Shown here in pieces: positions 26,016-32,887 of a stretch of DNA of 36,040 bases (position 1 is its first letter; the number at the start of each line of letters is the position of its first letter). A program made the translations under genes and the position numbers. The notes under the pieces were generated by a model that saw only the letters and a program-made list of their open reading frames with translations, had not been told where the DNA came from and did no database searches. Source of the stretch: Thermobifida fusca NBRC 14071 = JCM 3263 (GTDB taxonomy: Bacteria; Actinomycetota; Actinomycetes; Streptosporangiales; Streptosporangiaceae); the NCBI RefSeq assembly GCF_001592045.1, contig NZ_BCWB01000053.1, forward strand, positions 1 through 36,040, read 5' to 3'.

Positions 26016-26283
26016 GCCTGTCCCCCCATTCTCCGGGCGCCGCGTACGCGAGGGCGCCCGCTTCTTCTTCCACCCCGGTACTACTCTGTGAAGATCTGCG
26101 CCTACCCGCTTTTTTGCCTTCTGATTCGTGTCACGGAAAGTAATGTCCTGGTGTCCCCCTCCTCTGGGTAAAGTCCTCGTCTCGCGACCCCACTCCGGGA
26201 CACATCCGGACCTAGACGAATAACTCTTGGACTCCCTTCACCAGCGGAAATGCCCCTTACTCCTCCCATTCCCCATACTTCAA

Positions 26284-26299
26284 TGTGACTTTCATCACG
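26284..26299. promoter_or_regulatory. Crp/Fnr-family-like site
   Basis: TGTGA-CTTTCA-TCACG matches the Crp consensus TGTGAN6TCACA at nine of ten arm positions. It is about 270 bases upstream of the leftward DUF6286 gene. Given the length of the region, a chance match cannot be excluded. Confidence 0.3.
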
Positions 26300-26341
26300 G
26301 ATTGCATCACACATCTCTCCGCCGCACAGCACCGCCAAGCA

Positions 26342-26402
26342 AATACGGAGTGTGATCAACTTACCGCAAAACAGAGCGTGGCCTATAGCCACGCTCCGTA
26401 TT
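26342..26402 (-). terminator. purU terminator with an additional outer repeat
   Basis: On the minus strand, GAGCGTGGC and GCCACGCTC form a 9-bp hairpin with a five-base loop, followed by TGTTTTGC, about 80 bases after the purU stop: a reasonable intrinsic terminator. An outer repeat, AATACGGAGYGTG (26342-26354 and 26390-26402 complement), can extend the structure or compete with the inner hairpin, because CACGCTCCGTATT pairs with either partner. Confidence 0.7.
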
Positions 26403-26481
26403 CAGACCACCGTCACGGCGCCGCCGAGGCAGCGCTCTCCCCCACCCCGGCCCACCCCCGACGCCAGGAATCAGTGCACCG

Positions 26482-27339
26482 TCACCGGAACACCACCGTC
26501 TTGCTGCCGTTCAGCAGAATCCGGTGCTCCGCATGCCAGTTCACCGCGCGGGCCAGCGCCATCGACTCCAGGTCGCGGCCCACCTCCGTGAGCTGCTCCG
26601 GACTGAACGTGTGGTCCACCCGCGCCACTTCCTGCTCAATGATCGGCCCCTCGTCCAAGTCGGCCGTCACATAGTGCGCTGTCGCACCGATCAGCTTCAC
26701 CCCGCGGGCGTGCGCCTGGTGGTAGGGGCGAGCGCCCTTGAAGCTCGGCAAGAACGAGTGGTGGATGTTGATGATCCGTCCCGCCAGCTTCTGGCACAAG
26801 TCCTCAGAAAGCACCTGCATATACCGGGCCAGCACCACCAAGTCGATCTGGTAGGACTGGATCAGCTCCAGGACCCGCGCCTCCTGCTCCGGCTTGGTCT
26901 GCGGCGTCACCGGCAAGTGGTGGAAGTCCACCCCGTAAGACTTAGCCAGGAACTCCAAGTCCGGATGATTGGACACCACCGCTGCAATGTCCGCCTTCAA
27001 CGTGCCGCTGCGCTGGCGGTACAGCAGGTCGTTCAGGCAGTGCCCGTACTTGGAGACCATCACCAGCACCCGCATGCGTACATCACGGCGCCACAGGTCC
27101 CAGTCCATCGCGTACTCGGACGCCAACGCCGCCAAAGCTCCGCGCAGCGCATCCTCGTCCACCTGCGGACTTTCGGCGGTGAACTGGACCCGCATGAAAA
27201 ACCGGCCCGTGTAATGGTCGCCGAACTGCTGGCTCTCCTCGATATTGCACTGGTGGGCGGCCAGAAGGTTCGCCACCGCCGCAACGATTCCACGGCTGTC
27301 GGGGCACGACAGCGTCAGCACAAACTCGCGATCACTCAT
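26482..27339 (-). CDS. purU: Formyltetrahydrofolate deformylase
   Basis: A 285-residue enzyme hydrolysing 10-formyl-tetrahydrofolate to formate and tetrahydrofolate, which protects the free folate pool when one-carbon units are in excess. The N-terminal ACT domain (REFVLTLSCPDSRGIVAAVANLL), which senses glycine or methionine in other bacteria, precedes the formyltransferase fold with NIHHSFLPSFKGARPYHQA and GATAHYVTADLDEGPIIEQ, which contain the catalytic Asn-His-Asp set. The ATG lacks an obvious ribosome site. It sits about 1.7 kb beyond glyA on the opposite strand, so the region is a loose one-carbon cluster. A terminator-like structure lies beyond its stop. Confidence 0.96.
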   Translation of the reverse strand: MSDREFVLTLSCPDSRGIVAAVANLLAAHQCNIEESQQFGDHYTGRFFMRVQFTAESPQVDEDALRGALAALASEYAMDWDLWRRDVRMRVLVMVSKYGHCLNDLLYRQRSGTLKADIAAVVSNHPDLEFLAKSYGVDFHHLPVTPQTKPEQEARVLELIQSYQIDLVVLARYMQVLSEDLCQKLAGRIINIHHSFLPSFKGARPYHQAHARGVKLIGATAHYVTADLDEGPIIEQEVARVDHTFSPEQLTEVGRDLESMALARAVNWHAEHRILLNGSKTVVFR

Positions 27340-27514
27340 AGTTCACAGGGGACTTTCGACAAGGGAACGGCCGCACCCATCCGCGGTCTCATTAACTCAC
27401 CAGGGTAACCACGTCGGCCCCGTCCAGCCTTGATAAACCCGTCACGCGTCGCGCATGCCGTCACCCACAGCGACAAACCCGGACAATTCTCCTCAACTGT
27501 GGGATGCTCATCAC

Positions 27515-28720
27515 ATGAGCAGCCTCCGCAGACGGTACGCAACGGCCACCGCCCACCTGCAGGCCCCCTTCGCTATCGTCGACCTCACGGCCCTCCGCGA
27601 CAACGCCGCCGACCTGGTACGCCGCGCGGGCGGCACCCCCATCCGCGTGGCCAGCAAATCCGTGCGCTGCCGTGCCCTGCTTCGCGAGGTGCTCGCCTTC
27701 CCCGGCTTCTCCGGGATCATGGCCTACACCCTCCCCGAAGCGCTCTGGCTCGCCACCGACCCCGAAAGCGCCGACATCGCCACCGACATCCTCGTGGCCT
27801 ATCCCACCGTCGACGCCGACGCCATCGCCCGTCTCGCCGCCACCCCCGAAGCGGCAGCCAAAATCACCCTCATGGTCGACTCCGTGCACCACCTCGACCT
27901 CATCACCGCCGCCGCCCCCGACCCGGCCGCCCCCATCCGCGTCTGCCTCGACATCGACACCAGTTGGCAGCCACTCGGCCGCGCAGTCCGCATCGGCGCC
28001 TACCGCTCCCCGATCCGCACCCCACAGCAGGCCGTCGCCCTCGCCCGTGCCATCGTCCGCCGCCCCCAGCTCCACCTGGACGGCATCATGGCGTACGAAG
28101 CCCAGATCGCCGGAGTGGGAGACGCTCCCCCGGGCCGCCCGCTCTACGGAGCCGTGCTCCGTTGGGTACAGCAGCAGTCCCGCCGTGAACTCGCCCACCG
28201 CCGCGCCGCCATCGTCAACGCCGTCCAAGACATCACCGAGCTGCGCTTCGTCAACGGCGGCGGCACCGGCAGCCTGCACACCACGAGCCGGGACCCCGCC
28301 GTCACCGAAGTCGCCGCAGGCTCCGGCCTCTACCAGCCTCGCCTCTTCGACCACTACCGGTCAGTCAACCGCCGCCCCGCGGCGCTCTTCGCACTCCCCG
28401 TCGTCCGCCGACCCGCCCCCGGAGTAGCCACCGTGCTCGGCGGCGGCTACCTCGCCTCAGGCACCCCCGACCCGTCCCGTCTCCCCCAGCCCTACCTGCC
28501 CGCCGGGCTGCGGTTCAGCGCCACGGAAGGCGCCGGGGAAGTCCAGACTCCGCTACTCGGAGCGGCCGCCGACACGCTCGCCGTCGGAGACCTCGTCTGG
28601 ATGCGCCACGCTAAAGCAGGAGAACTCTGCGAACACTTCACCCACCTCCACCTCGTGGAAGGAAACCGCGTGACCGCTACCGTCCCCACCTACCGAGGCG
28701 AAGGCAAAGCGTTCCTGTAA
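27515..28720 (+). CDS. PLP-dependent amino acid deaminase/aldolase (alanine racemase-fold)
   Basis: A 401-residue fold-type III PLP enzyme of the D-threonine aldolase/D-serine dehydratase group. The PLP lysine is Lys48 (RVASKSVRC) after PFAIVDLTALRDNAADLVRRA; the barrel follows (LMVDSVHHLDLI, VCLDIDTSWQPLG, DGIMAYEAQIAG, FVNGGGTGSL). The C-terminal domain has HAKAGELCEHF, where His and Cys may bind zinc as in D-serine dehydratases. The ATG at 27515 has only a distant GGGATG upstream. An in-frame ATG 60 bases earlier exists but adds non-family residues. The gene is divergent from purU and stands alone. The substrate is not certain; D-threonine or D-serine type amino acids are the likely class. 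Confidence 0.87.
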   Translation: MSSLRRRYATATAHLQAPFAIVDLTALRDNAADLVRRAGGTPIRVASKSVRCRALLREVLAFPGFSGIMAYTLPEALWLATDPESADIATDILVAYPTVDADAIARLAATPEAAAKITLMVDSVHHLDLITAAAPDPAAPIRVCLDIDTSWQPLGRAVRIGAYRSPIRTPQQAVALARAIVRRPQLHLDGIMAYEAQIAGVGDAPPGRPLYGAVLRWVQQQSRRELAHRRAAIVNAVQDITELRFVNGGGTGSLHTTSRDPAVTEVAAGSGLYQPRLFDHYRSVNRRPAALFALPVVRRPAPGVATVLGGGYLASGTPDPSRLPQPYLPAGLRFSATEGAGEVQTPLLGAAADTLAVGDLVWMRHAKAGELCEHFTHLHLVEGNRVTATVPTYRGEGKAFL

Positions 28721-28726
28721 GCAGAA

Positions 28727-28770
28727 ACGGGTGGGGCCCGCCAGGAACCGTTCTGGCGGGCCCCACCCGT
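28727..28770. terminator. Strong bidirectional terminator hairpin
   Basis: ACGGGTGGGGCCCGCCAG (28727-28744) pairs perfectly over 18 bp with 28753-28770, with the loop GAACCGTT. It lies between two convergent genes, six bases after one stop and six bases before the other. Confidence 0.85.
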
Positions 28771-28776
28771 CACCAC

Positions 28777-29175
28777 TCAACGCTTGCTTCTCCGGCGCAG
28801 CAGGACCAGCACACCCACCGCGACCACCACACCGACACCGACCCCGACCAGGAGCGCGGGAGAAGGCGGCTGCCGCAACTCATACTCGGTCACCACCTCG
28901 TCCTCCCCGCTGACCAGGATGCTTCCCTCCGGCGGCTCCACGAAGCGGCTGCTCTTGCGACGCACCGGATTCCCGGACGCTATCGCGCGCGCCTCTTCCA
29001 CCAGTTGACTGCCGGCATGGCGGACTTTCGCCAGTCCGCGCTTGGCCACATTCTTGGGGTGAGTCCGCTCCACAAGCTCGTCGATCGATGCTGCCAGTCG
29101 CTGCTGGACTTGCTCGATCTCCGCCTGCACGGCCGCCGGATCACGTTGCGGTCCCACGGGCTTGCGTCTTGGCAT
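28777..29175 (-). CDS. DUF3618 domain-containing membrane protein
   Basis: A 132-residue protein. Residues 12-65 match the actinobacterial DUF3618 pattern (RDPAAVQAEIEQVQQRLAASIDELVERTHPKNVAKRG). A charged middle with GEDEVVTEYELR and a C-terminal membrane helix (ALLVGVGVGVVVAVGVLVLL) end in RRRSKR, so the bulk faces the cytoplasm. No function is established for the family. It starts 17 bases behind the CDP-alcohol phosphotransferase gene in the same direction, so the two form an operon, suggesting a membrane-associated role. Confidence 0.85.
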   Translation of the reverse strand: MPRRKPVGPQRDPAAVQAEIEQVQQRLAASIDELVERTHPKNVAKRGLAKVRHAGSQLVEEARAIASGNPVRRKSSRFVEPPEGSILVSGEDEVVTEYELRQPPSPALLVGVGVGVVVAVGVLVLLRRRSKR

Positions 29176-29192
29176 ACAGCCGCCTCCTTCCG

Positions 29193-30272
29193 CTACCGCA
29201 GGGTGGCCTGCGACGGACTCTCATCCGGGATCTGATCGGTGGTTTTCTCACCAGGCGGACGCGTGTCCCGCAACGCGTTCTCAATTCCGTCGACTACCCG
29301 GAAGAAGTCCAGCGTGGACAACCACAGTTTATAGACGATCAAGATCTCGAATACGAGGAGCAGAACACCCGCCGCCACGGTGATCCAAACAACCGCTGTC
29401 GCAGAGAACACTGCCGCCAACGGCGCCACGACAAACACCGCGGCCTGGAATTCGATTCCGCTCACCAGGTGAGTGCGGATACGCCGCCTCCGCAGGAAAT
29501 CCCAGAATTTCTGGTACCAGGGAAACCGGGTCCGAAACCCCTGGTGCAGGTCCACCCGGGGCAGCCGCACATCCGGCTGTTTCCCCGCCTCCCAGTCGGC
29601 GCTGTTCTCCTTCTCCGTCTGCGATCGCAGCAGGTCCTCCAGCACCGAAATGCCATGCCGCAGCACCGCCTGCTCCCCCAGGTCGCTCAACGGCTGGCCC
29701 GCTGCCCGCTTCTCATCCTTCTCGTCTGACTCCAGCATCGACAGCGTGGCCCGCGCCCATTCCAGCACCGCGGCCAGCCGGGACCGCATCTCCCGACGCA
29801 CCTTGTACACCTGGAGCGCATTCAGGTAGCGCAGCATGTCGCAGAAGACCACCGCCAGCGCCAACCAGACGAACACGATCCGACCGGTGAGCACGTACTG
29901 GCCGCCCATCAGCGCGATCGCGCACACCAGCACCCGGAACCGGTCGAAGACGTAGTCCATCCAAGAGCCGAACAGCGACTCCCTGCTGGTCAACCGAGCG
30001 AGTTTGCCGTCCATGCAGTCCGCAAGGAAACACAGGTAGTACAGGACGGCCCCCGCGATGAGAAACGGCCACAAGCCGACCGCGAAACACGCCGCCGCCC
30101 CCAGGCCGAGGAGCAGGACCGCCACCGTCAACTGGTTCGGTGTGATCGACGTCCGGTTAGCCACCAGACGGACCAGGCGGATCGCTAACGGATCAACCGC
30201 CCACACCGTCCACCACGAATCACGTTCCCGGCACGCACGGACACGCACCTCGTCCAGGGTGTAACTGGGCAT
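29193..30272 (-). CDS. CDP-alcohol phosphatidyltransferase family protein
   Basis: A 359-residue integral membrane enzyme that joins a CDP-activated lipid or alcohol to an acceptor alcohol. The complete signature Dx2DGx2ARx8Gx3Dx3D is present (Asp85, Asp88, Gly89, Ala92, Arg93, Gly102, Asp106, Asp110). Several membrane helices flank it. Between the helices around residue 160 and those from about 270 lies a ~100-residue charged, soluble insertion (SMLESDEKDEKRAAGQ...RRRRIRTHLV), which makes the protein much longer than the ~200-residue phosphatidylglycerophosphate or phosphatidylinositol synthases. The ATG has GAGGAG about ten bases upstream. The acceptor and product are unknown. DUF3618 follows in an operon. 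Confidence 0.87.
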   Translation of the reverse strand: MPSYTLDEVRVRACRERDSWWTVWAVDPLAIRLVRLVANRTSITPNQLTVAVLLLGLGAAACFAVGLWPFLIAGAVLYYLCFLADCMDGKLARLTSRESLFGSWMDYVFDRFRVLVCAIALMGGQYVLTGRIVFVWLALAVVFCDMLRYLNALQVYKVRREMRSRLAAVLEWARATLSMLESDEKDEKRAAGQPLSDLGEQAVLRHGISVLEDLLRSQTEKENSADWEAGKQPDVRLPRVDLHQGFRTRFPWYQKFWDFLRRRRIRTHLVSGIEFQAAVFVVAPLAAVFSATAVVWITVAAGVLLLVFEILIVYKLWLSTLDFFRVVDGIENALRDTRPPGEKTTDQIPDESPSQATLR

Positions 30273-30596
30273 TGTGGGTCAACTCCTCGAACACGAAGCC
30301 TGGGGAACGCTTCGGCCCTCCCCACCGGCAGCCAGCCGCGCGGCCTGGGATACGGCCCCGCACCTGTGGCGTTCGATGAAACGCGAGGTGGGCTTGGTTA
30401 ACCTTAAAGGCGGAGGGCCGGCCCGCAACACCCTCCGGTCCGCGCTTCCTCCCCTGCCCGCTCTGCCTGACCGACTCCGCTGATTTCACGACCCTGGCCA
30501 GACCAATCCATTTTTTTCCGCTCTTCTGCGTCATTTGCGGACTAGGGTGTGGAAACACGCGTTTGACGCAGAGTCCCCTACTTCGAGGAGTCCACG
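30273..30596. other. Intergenic region between divergent CDP-alcohol transferase and bcp genes
   Basis: About 320 bases with no gene. It contains a GGTTAACC palindrome (30396-30403), a run of seven T (30511-30517) and the inverted repeat at 30526-30571. TAGGGT (30543-30548), inside the inverted repeat, could serve as -10 for bcp, but no matching -35 is visible. Confidence 0.5.
30526..30571. repeat. Inverted repeat CTGCGTCA / TGACGCAG upstream of bcp
   Basis: Two perfect 8-base arms (30526-30533 and 30564-30571) are 30 bases apart just before the peroxiredoxin gene, enclosing the candidate TAGGGT box. They could be paired operator half-sites or a stem in the leader RNA. Confidence 0.5.
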
Positions 30597-31079
30597 TTGA
30601 GCGAGAACACTATTCGGCTCCACCCCGGCGACATCGCCCCTGACTTCACGTTGAACAGTGCTTCCGGGGCTTCCGTGACTCTCAGCGAAGTGCTCAAAGA
30701 TCACGACCGGGTGGTGGTGTACTTCTACCCGGCAGCGATGACCCCGGGATGCACCACCCAAGCGTGCGACTTCCGCGACAACCTCCACGACTTCAACAAG
30801 GCAGGGCTGACCGTCTTGGGTATCTCCCCCGACTCGCTGACCCGGCTGGCCAAGTTCGCCGAGCAGGAAGGTCTGACCTTCCCGTTGCTCAGCGACCCCG
30901 ACCGCTCGGTGATGACCTCCTACGGAGCTTTCGGCGAGAAGAAGAACTACGGCCGAATCGTGCAAGGCGTGATCCGCTCCACCTTCGTCATCTCCGCTGG
31001 ACGCACCGTGGAGCGGGCCTACTATAATGTGCGGGCCACTGGACACGTCGAGCGGCTCAAGCGTGACCTGGGCCTTTAG
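30597..31079 (+). CDS. bcp: Thioredoxin-dependent peroxiredoxin (BCP/PrxQ type)
   Basis: A 160-residue cytoplasmic thiol peroxidase that reduces hydrogen peroxide and organic peroxides. The start DIAPDFTLNSASG and the active site YFYPAAMTPGCTTQACDFRD show the peroxidatic Cys (PGCT) and the resolving Cys five residues later, the atypical 2-Cys PrxQ arrangement; the usual K in YPKDxTPGC is Ala-Ala-Met here. STFVISAGRTVERAYYNVRATGH completes the fold. The start is TTG with GAGGAG six bases upstream. It is a single gene with an inverted repeat in its promoter region, and a tRNA gene follows 178 bases downstream. Confidence 0.93.
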   Translation: MSENTIRLHPGDIAPDFTLNSASGASVTLSEVLKDHDRVVVYFYPAAMTPGCTTQACDFRDNLHDFNKAGLTVLGISPDSLTRLAKFAEQEGLTFPLLSDPDRSVMTSYGAFGEKKNYGRIVQGVIRSTFVISAGRTVERAYYNVRATGHVERLKRDLGL

Positions 31080-31257
31080 GGAGTTCACCGCACCACACCC
31101 ACGCACCTAGCCGGCACCCGCCTGCCCTGTCCCGCACCGGTGAGGGCACGACCGCTGTGGCACGTCCGCACGATTTGCATTTCCCCCCTCTGAACTGCCA
31201 ATCTCAGACAGAAGGCTTTCCGGTCTCACCACAGCCACGGGAAGTAGACCGAGCCAC

Positions 31258-31333
31258 GGGGCCGTAGCCCAACGGCAGAGGCGGCGGCTTTAGGTGCCGT
31301 GCAGTGCGGGTTCGAATCCCGCCGGCCCTACCA
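31258..31333 (+). tRNA. tRNA with anticodon UAG (nominal Leu, but class I shape)
   Basis: A complete 76-base cloverleaf can be folded by eye. The acceptor GGGGCCG/CGGCCCT is 7 bp with a terminal G-U. The D arm is GCC/GGC with a GG-containing loop. The anticodon stem GCGGC/GCCGT holds the loop TTTAGGT, and the T arm GCGGG-TTCGAAT-CCCGC is perfect. The discriminator is A73 and the CCA is encoded. The anticodon 34-36 is UAG, reading the leucine codon CUA, and the loop is the same as in E. coli tRNA-Leu(UAG). However, the variable region is only five bases (GCAGT), whereas leucine tRNAs are class II with a long variable arm. Its amino acid is therefore uncertain. Confidence 0.88.
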
Positions 31334-31340
31334 CAGAAAA

Positions 31341-31391
31341 ACACTGGCCGGAGAGAAGCGGAGAGGATCTCCGTCTTCCTCCGGCCAGTGT
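31341..31391. terminator. Compound hairpin after the tRNA gene
   Basis: ACACTGGCCGGAG (31341-31353) pairs with CTCCGGCCAGTGT-like sequence ending at 31391 (12-13 bp), and the loop holds an inner hairpin CGGAG/CTCCG (31359-31373). It lies eight bases after the tRNA CCA and 34 bases before the end of the convergent kinase gene, so it can end both transcripts. Confidence 0.75.
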
Positions 31392-31424
31392 CGTCTCAGG
31401 TCCGCTGCCGTCCCCGCAGTGCGC

Positions 31425-32684
31425 TCAGGTGCGGAACACCAGAGCCCACAAGACGACAGAGAGCAAGAGCAGGACGAACAGCCCCACTCCCGCAACGATC
31501 ACCGCCTGCTTCTTCCGGCTCCGCTTACTGCGGTGCTTACCGGAACTGGTCAAACCCAGTGCGTCGGTCGACTCGCGGATCGCGGTAAGCAGCGCGCTCA
31601 CCGACTCTGGACGGTGCCGTTGCAGGGCATCGGAGACGTGGCTGACCTGTTCCTGCAAGTTGGTGCGGAGGACTTCGGCACCGGCCCGGAAATGGTCGAC
31701 CGCGGAAAGCTTCTCGCGCTCCTGCTGGCGGCGCACCGCTTCAGCCATCCGCGCCGCGGTCTCCGGACTGGTCTCCGGGGCCCACGGGGCCAGCGAAGCG
31801 ATCCGCAGCATCGCGGTGGCGCTCTCCGCCGTCAGCCTCTCGTTAGGGTCGACCTTGAGCAGCCCCGCCAGGACCGGGGCCAGCGGCCCCGCGTTAGCGG
31901 CAGGCGGAGGCTCCTCCACGTCGTCGCCGCGCAGAATCGCGATGTAGCCCTTGCGGCCGTACGGAGGGTGCCCTTCCACCGCTGCATACAGGGTGGCGCC
32001 CAAAGACCACAGGTCCGAGGCCGGTCCCACCGGGCCCGCTTTAGCCCGCTCCGGGGGCAGATACGACGGCGAGCCGATGATCCGTCCAGAGCTGCTGAGC
32101 GCAGACTCGCCGGTCCACGCCGCAAGCCCGAAGTCCGTCAACACGACCCGGCCGTCCTCGCTGATCATGACGTTCTCGGGCTTGACGTCCCGATGCACGA
32201 TGCCCTCATCGTGTGCGGCCTTGAGCGCACTGATCAGTTGAAGGCCGATCTCAGCCACCCTGGGATACGGCAGTGGCCCCGCGATGTCGATAATCTCGGC
32301 GAGCGTCCGCGCCTCGACCAGTTCCATCACGATCCACGGCCGCCCGTCCTCGTTGACCACATCCAGAACGGTGACCACGTTGGGGTGGCTCAGCCGTCCC
32401 GCTACCCGAGCCTCGCGGGTGGTTCGGCGGAGCAACGAGTTCCGTTCATCCTCGGTCACGTCGTCCGGGAGACGCAGCTCCTTGATCGCGACCTCACGGT
32501 CGAGGACAAGGTCCGTGGCACGCCACACCGTACCGACCCCACCGCGGCCGATGGGCTCGCGCAGCACGTAACGGCCAGCCAGTACGCGCTCACTGCCGCT
32601 GGCCTGGCCGTCAACTGTGACAGAAGGCCGTCGGCCGGTGACGTCGGCTTTCGGCCGCTCTGTTGGAGGCTGTTCTATGGACAC
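31425..32684 (-). CDS. Membrane Ser/Thr protein kinase (PknB-like) without sensor domain
   Basis: A 419-residue Hanks-type kinase. The catalytic domain (about 38-300) has GRGGVGTVW, Lys68 (VAIKEL), the catalytic loop HRDVKPEN (Asp166), DFG Asp184, and SYLPPERA for APE. A charged juxtamembrane stretch ends in KHRSKRSRKK before one membrane helix (about 393-416). Only three residues follow, so there is no extracellular PASTA or other sensor. The start is GTG without its own ribosome site, four bases after the stop of a 7-codon ORF that has a strong site, so translation is probably coupled to that ORF. No phosphatase or FHA gene is adjacent. Substrates are unknown. Confidence 0.92.
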   Translation of the reverse strand: MSIEQPPTERPKADVTGRRPSVTVDGQASGSERVLAGRYVLREPIGRGGVGTVWRATDLVLDREVAIKELRLPDDVTEDERNSLLRRTTREARVAGRLSHPNVVTVLDVVNEDGRPWIVMELVEARTLAEIIDIAGPLPYPRVAEIGLQLISALKAAHDEGIVHRDVKPENVMISEDGRVVLTDFGLAAWTGESALSSSGRIIGSPSYLPPERAKAGPVGPASDLWSLGATLYAAVEGHPPYGRKGYIAILRGDDVEEPPPAANAGPLAPVLAGLLKVDPNERLTAESATAMLRIASLAPWAPETSPETAARMAEAVRRQQEREKLSAVDHFRAGAEVLRTNLQEQVSHVSDALQRHRPESVSALLTAIRESTDALGLTSSGKHRSKRSRKKQAVIVAGVGLFVLLLLSVVLWALVFRT

Positions 32685-32688
32685 GGCT

Positions 32689-32712
32689 TCAGAACATCGG
32701 GTCGTGGGCCAT
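32689..32712 (-). CDS. Seven-codon leader ORF (MAHDPMF) upstream of the kinase
   Basis: ATG GCC CAC GAC CCG ATG TTC TGA lies on the minus strand with a consensus AGGAGG (32718-32723) five bases before the ATG. Its stop is four bases before the kinase GTG, in a different frame. The kinase start itself has no ribosome site. This is the layout of a translated leader that loads ribosomes for reinitiation. It is too short for a functional protein, and conservation was not tested. Confidence 0.55.
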   Translation of the reverse strand: MAHDPMF

Positions 32713-32756
32713 GGCGGCCTCCTGTGGACTGCTTACGACGGTCAAGACGGGCAAGA

Positions 32757-32775
32757 GACGCGTCTTCCCGTTATA
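32757..32775 (-). promoter_or_regulatory. Candidate extended -10 promoter for the kinase, with palindrome at the start site
   Basis: On the minus strand TGG-TATAAC (TATAAC at 32775-32770) fits an extended -10 element. AGACGCGTCT (32757-32766), a 10-bp palindrome, covers the expected transcript start, about 50 bases before the leader ORF. No clear -35 is seen, as is common with extended -10 promoters. Confidence 0.45.
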
Positions 32776-32887
32776 CCAGCGCCAACCTACATCAGAGCAG
32801 GTAGTTGCCGCATTACAGCCGCTTAGGTCCATATTCGTTATCTCCTGTGGGCTGCACCACACGTCACTTGTCGTCTCTTGGGGATTC

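Larger units (their letters stand above)
26016..26481. other. AT-richer intergenic region between DUF6286 and purU genes
   Basis: About 470 bases, noticeably less GC-rich than the genes. No coding sequence is supported. It contains a Crp-like site at 26284-26299 and the purU terminator structure at 26342-26402. The promoter for the DUF6286 gene (leftward) should lie here but was not resolved. Confidence 0.55.

Noticed and set aside
30396-30403. GGTTAACC palindrome as an IdeR/DtxR iron box
   Set aside because: Only the inner bases match; the spacing and arms of TTAGGTTAGSCTAACCTAA are absent.
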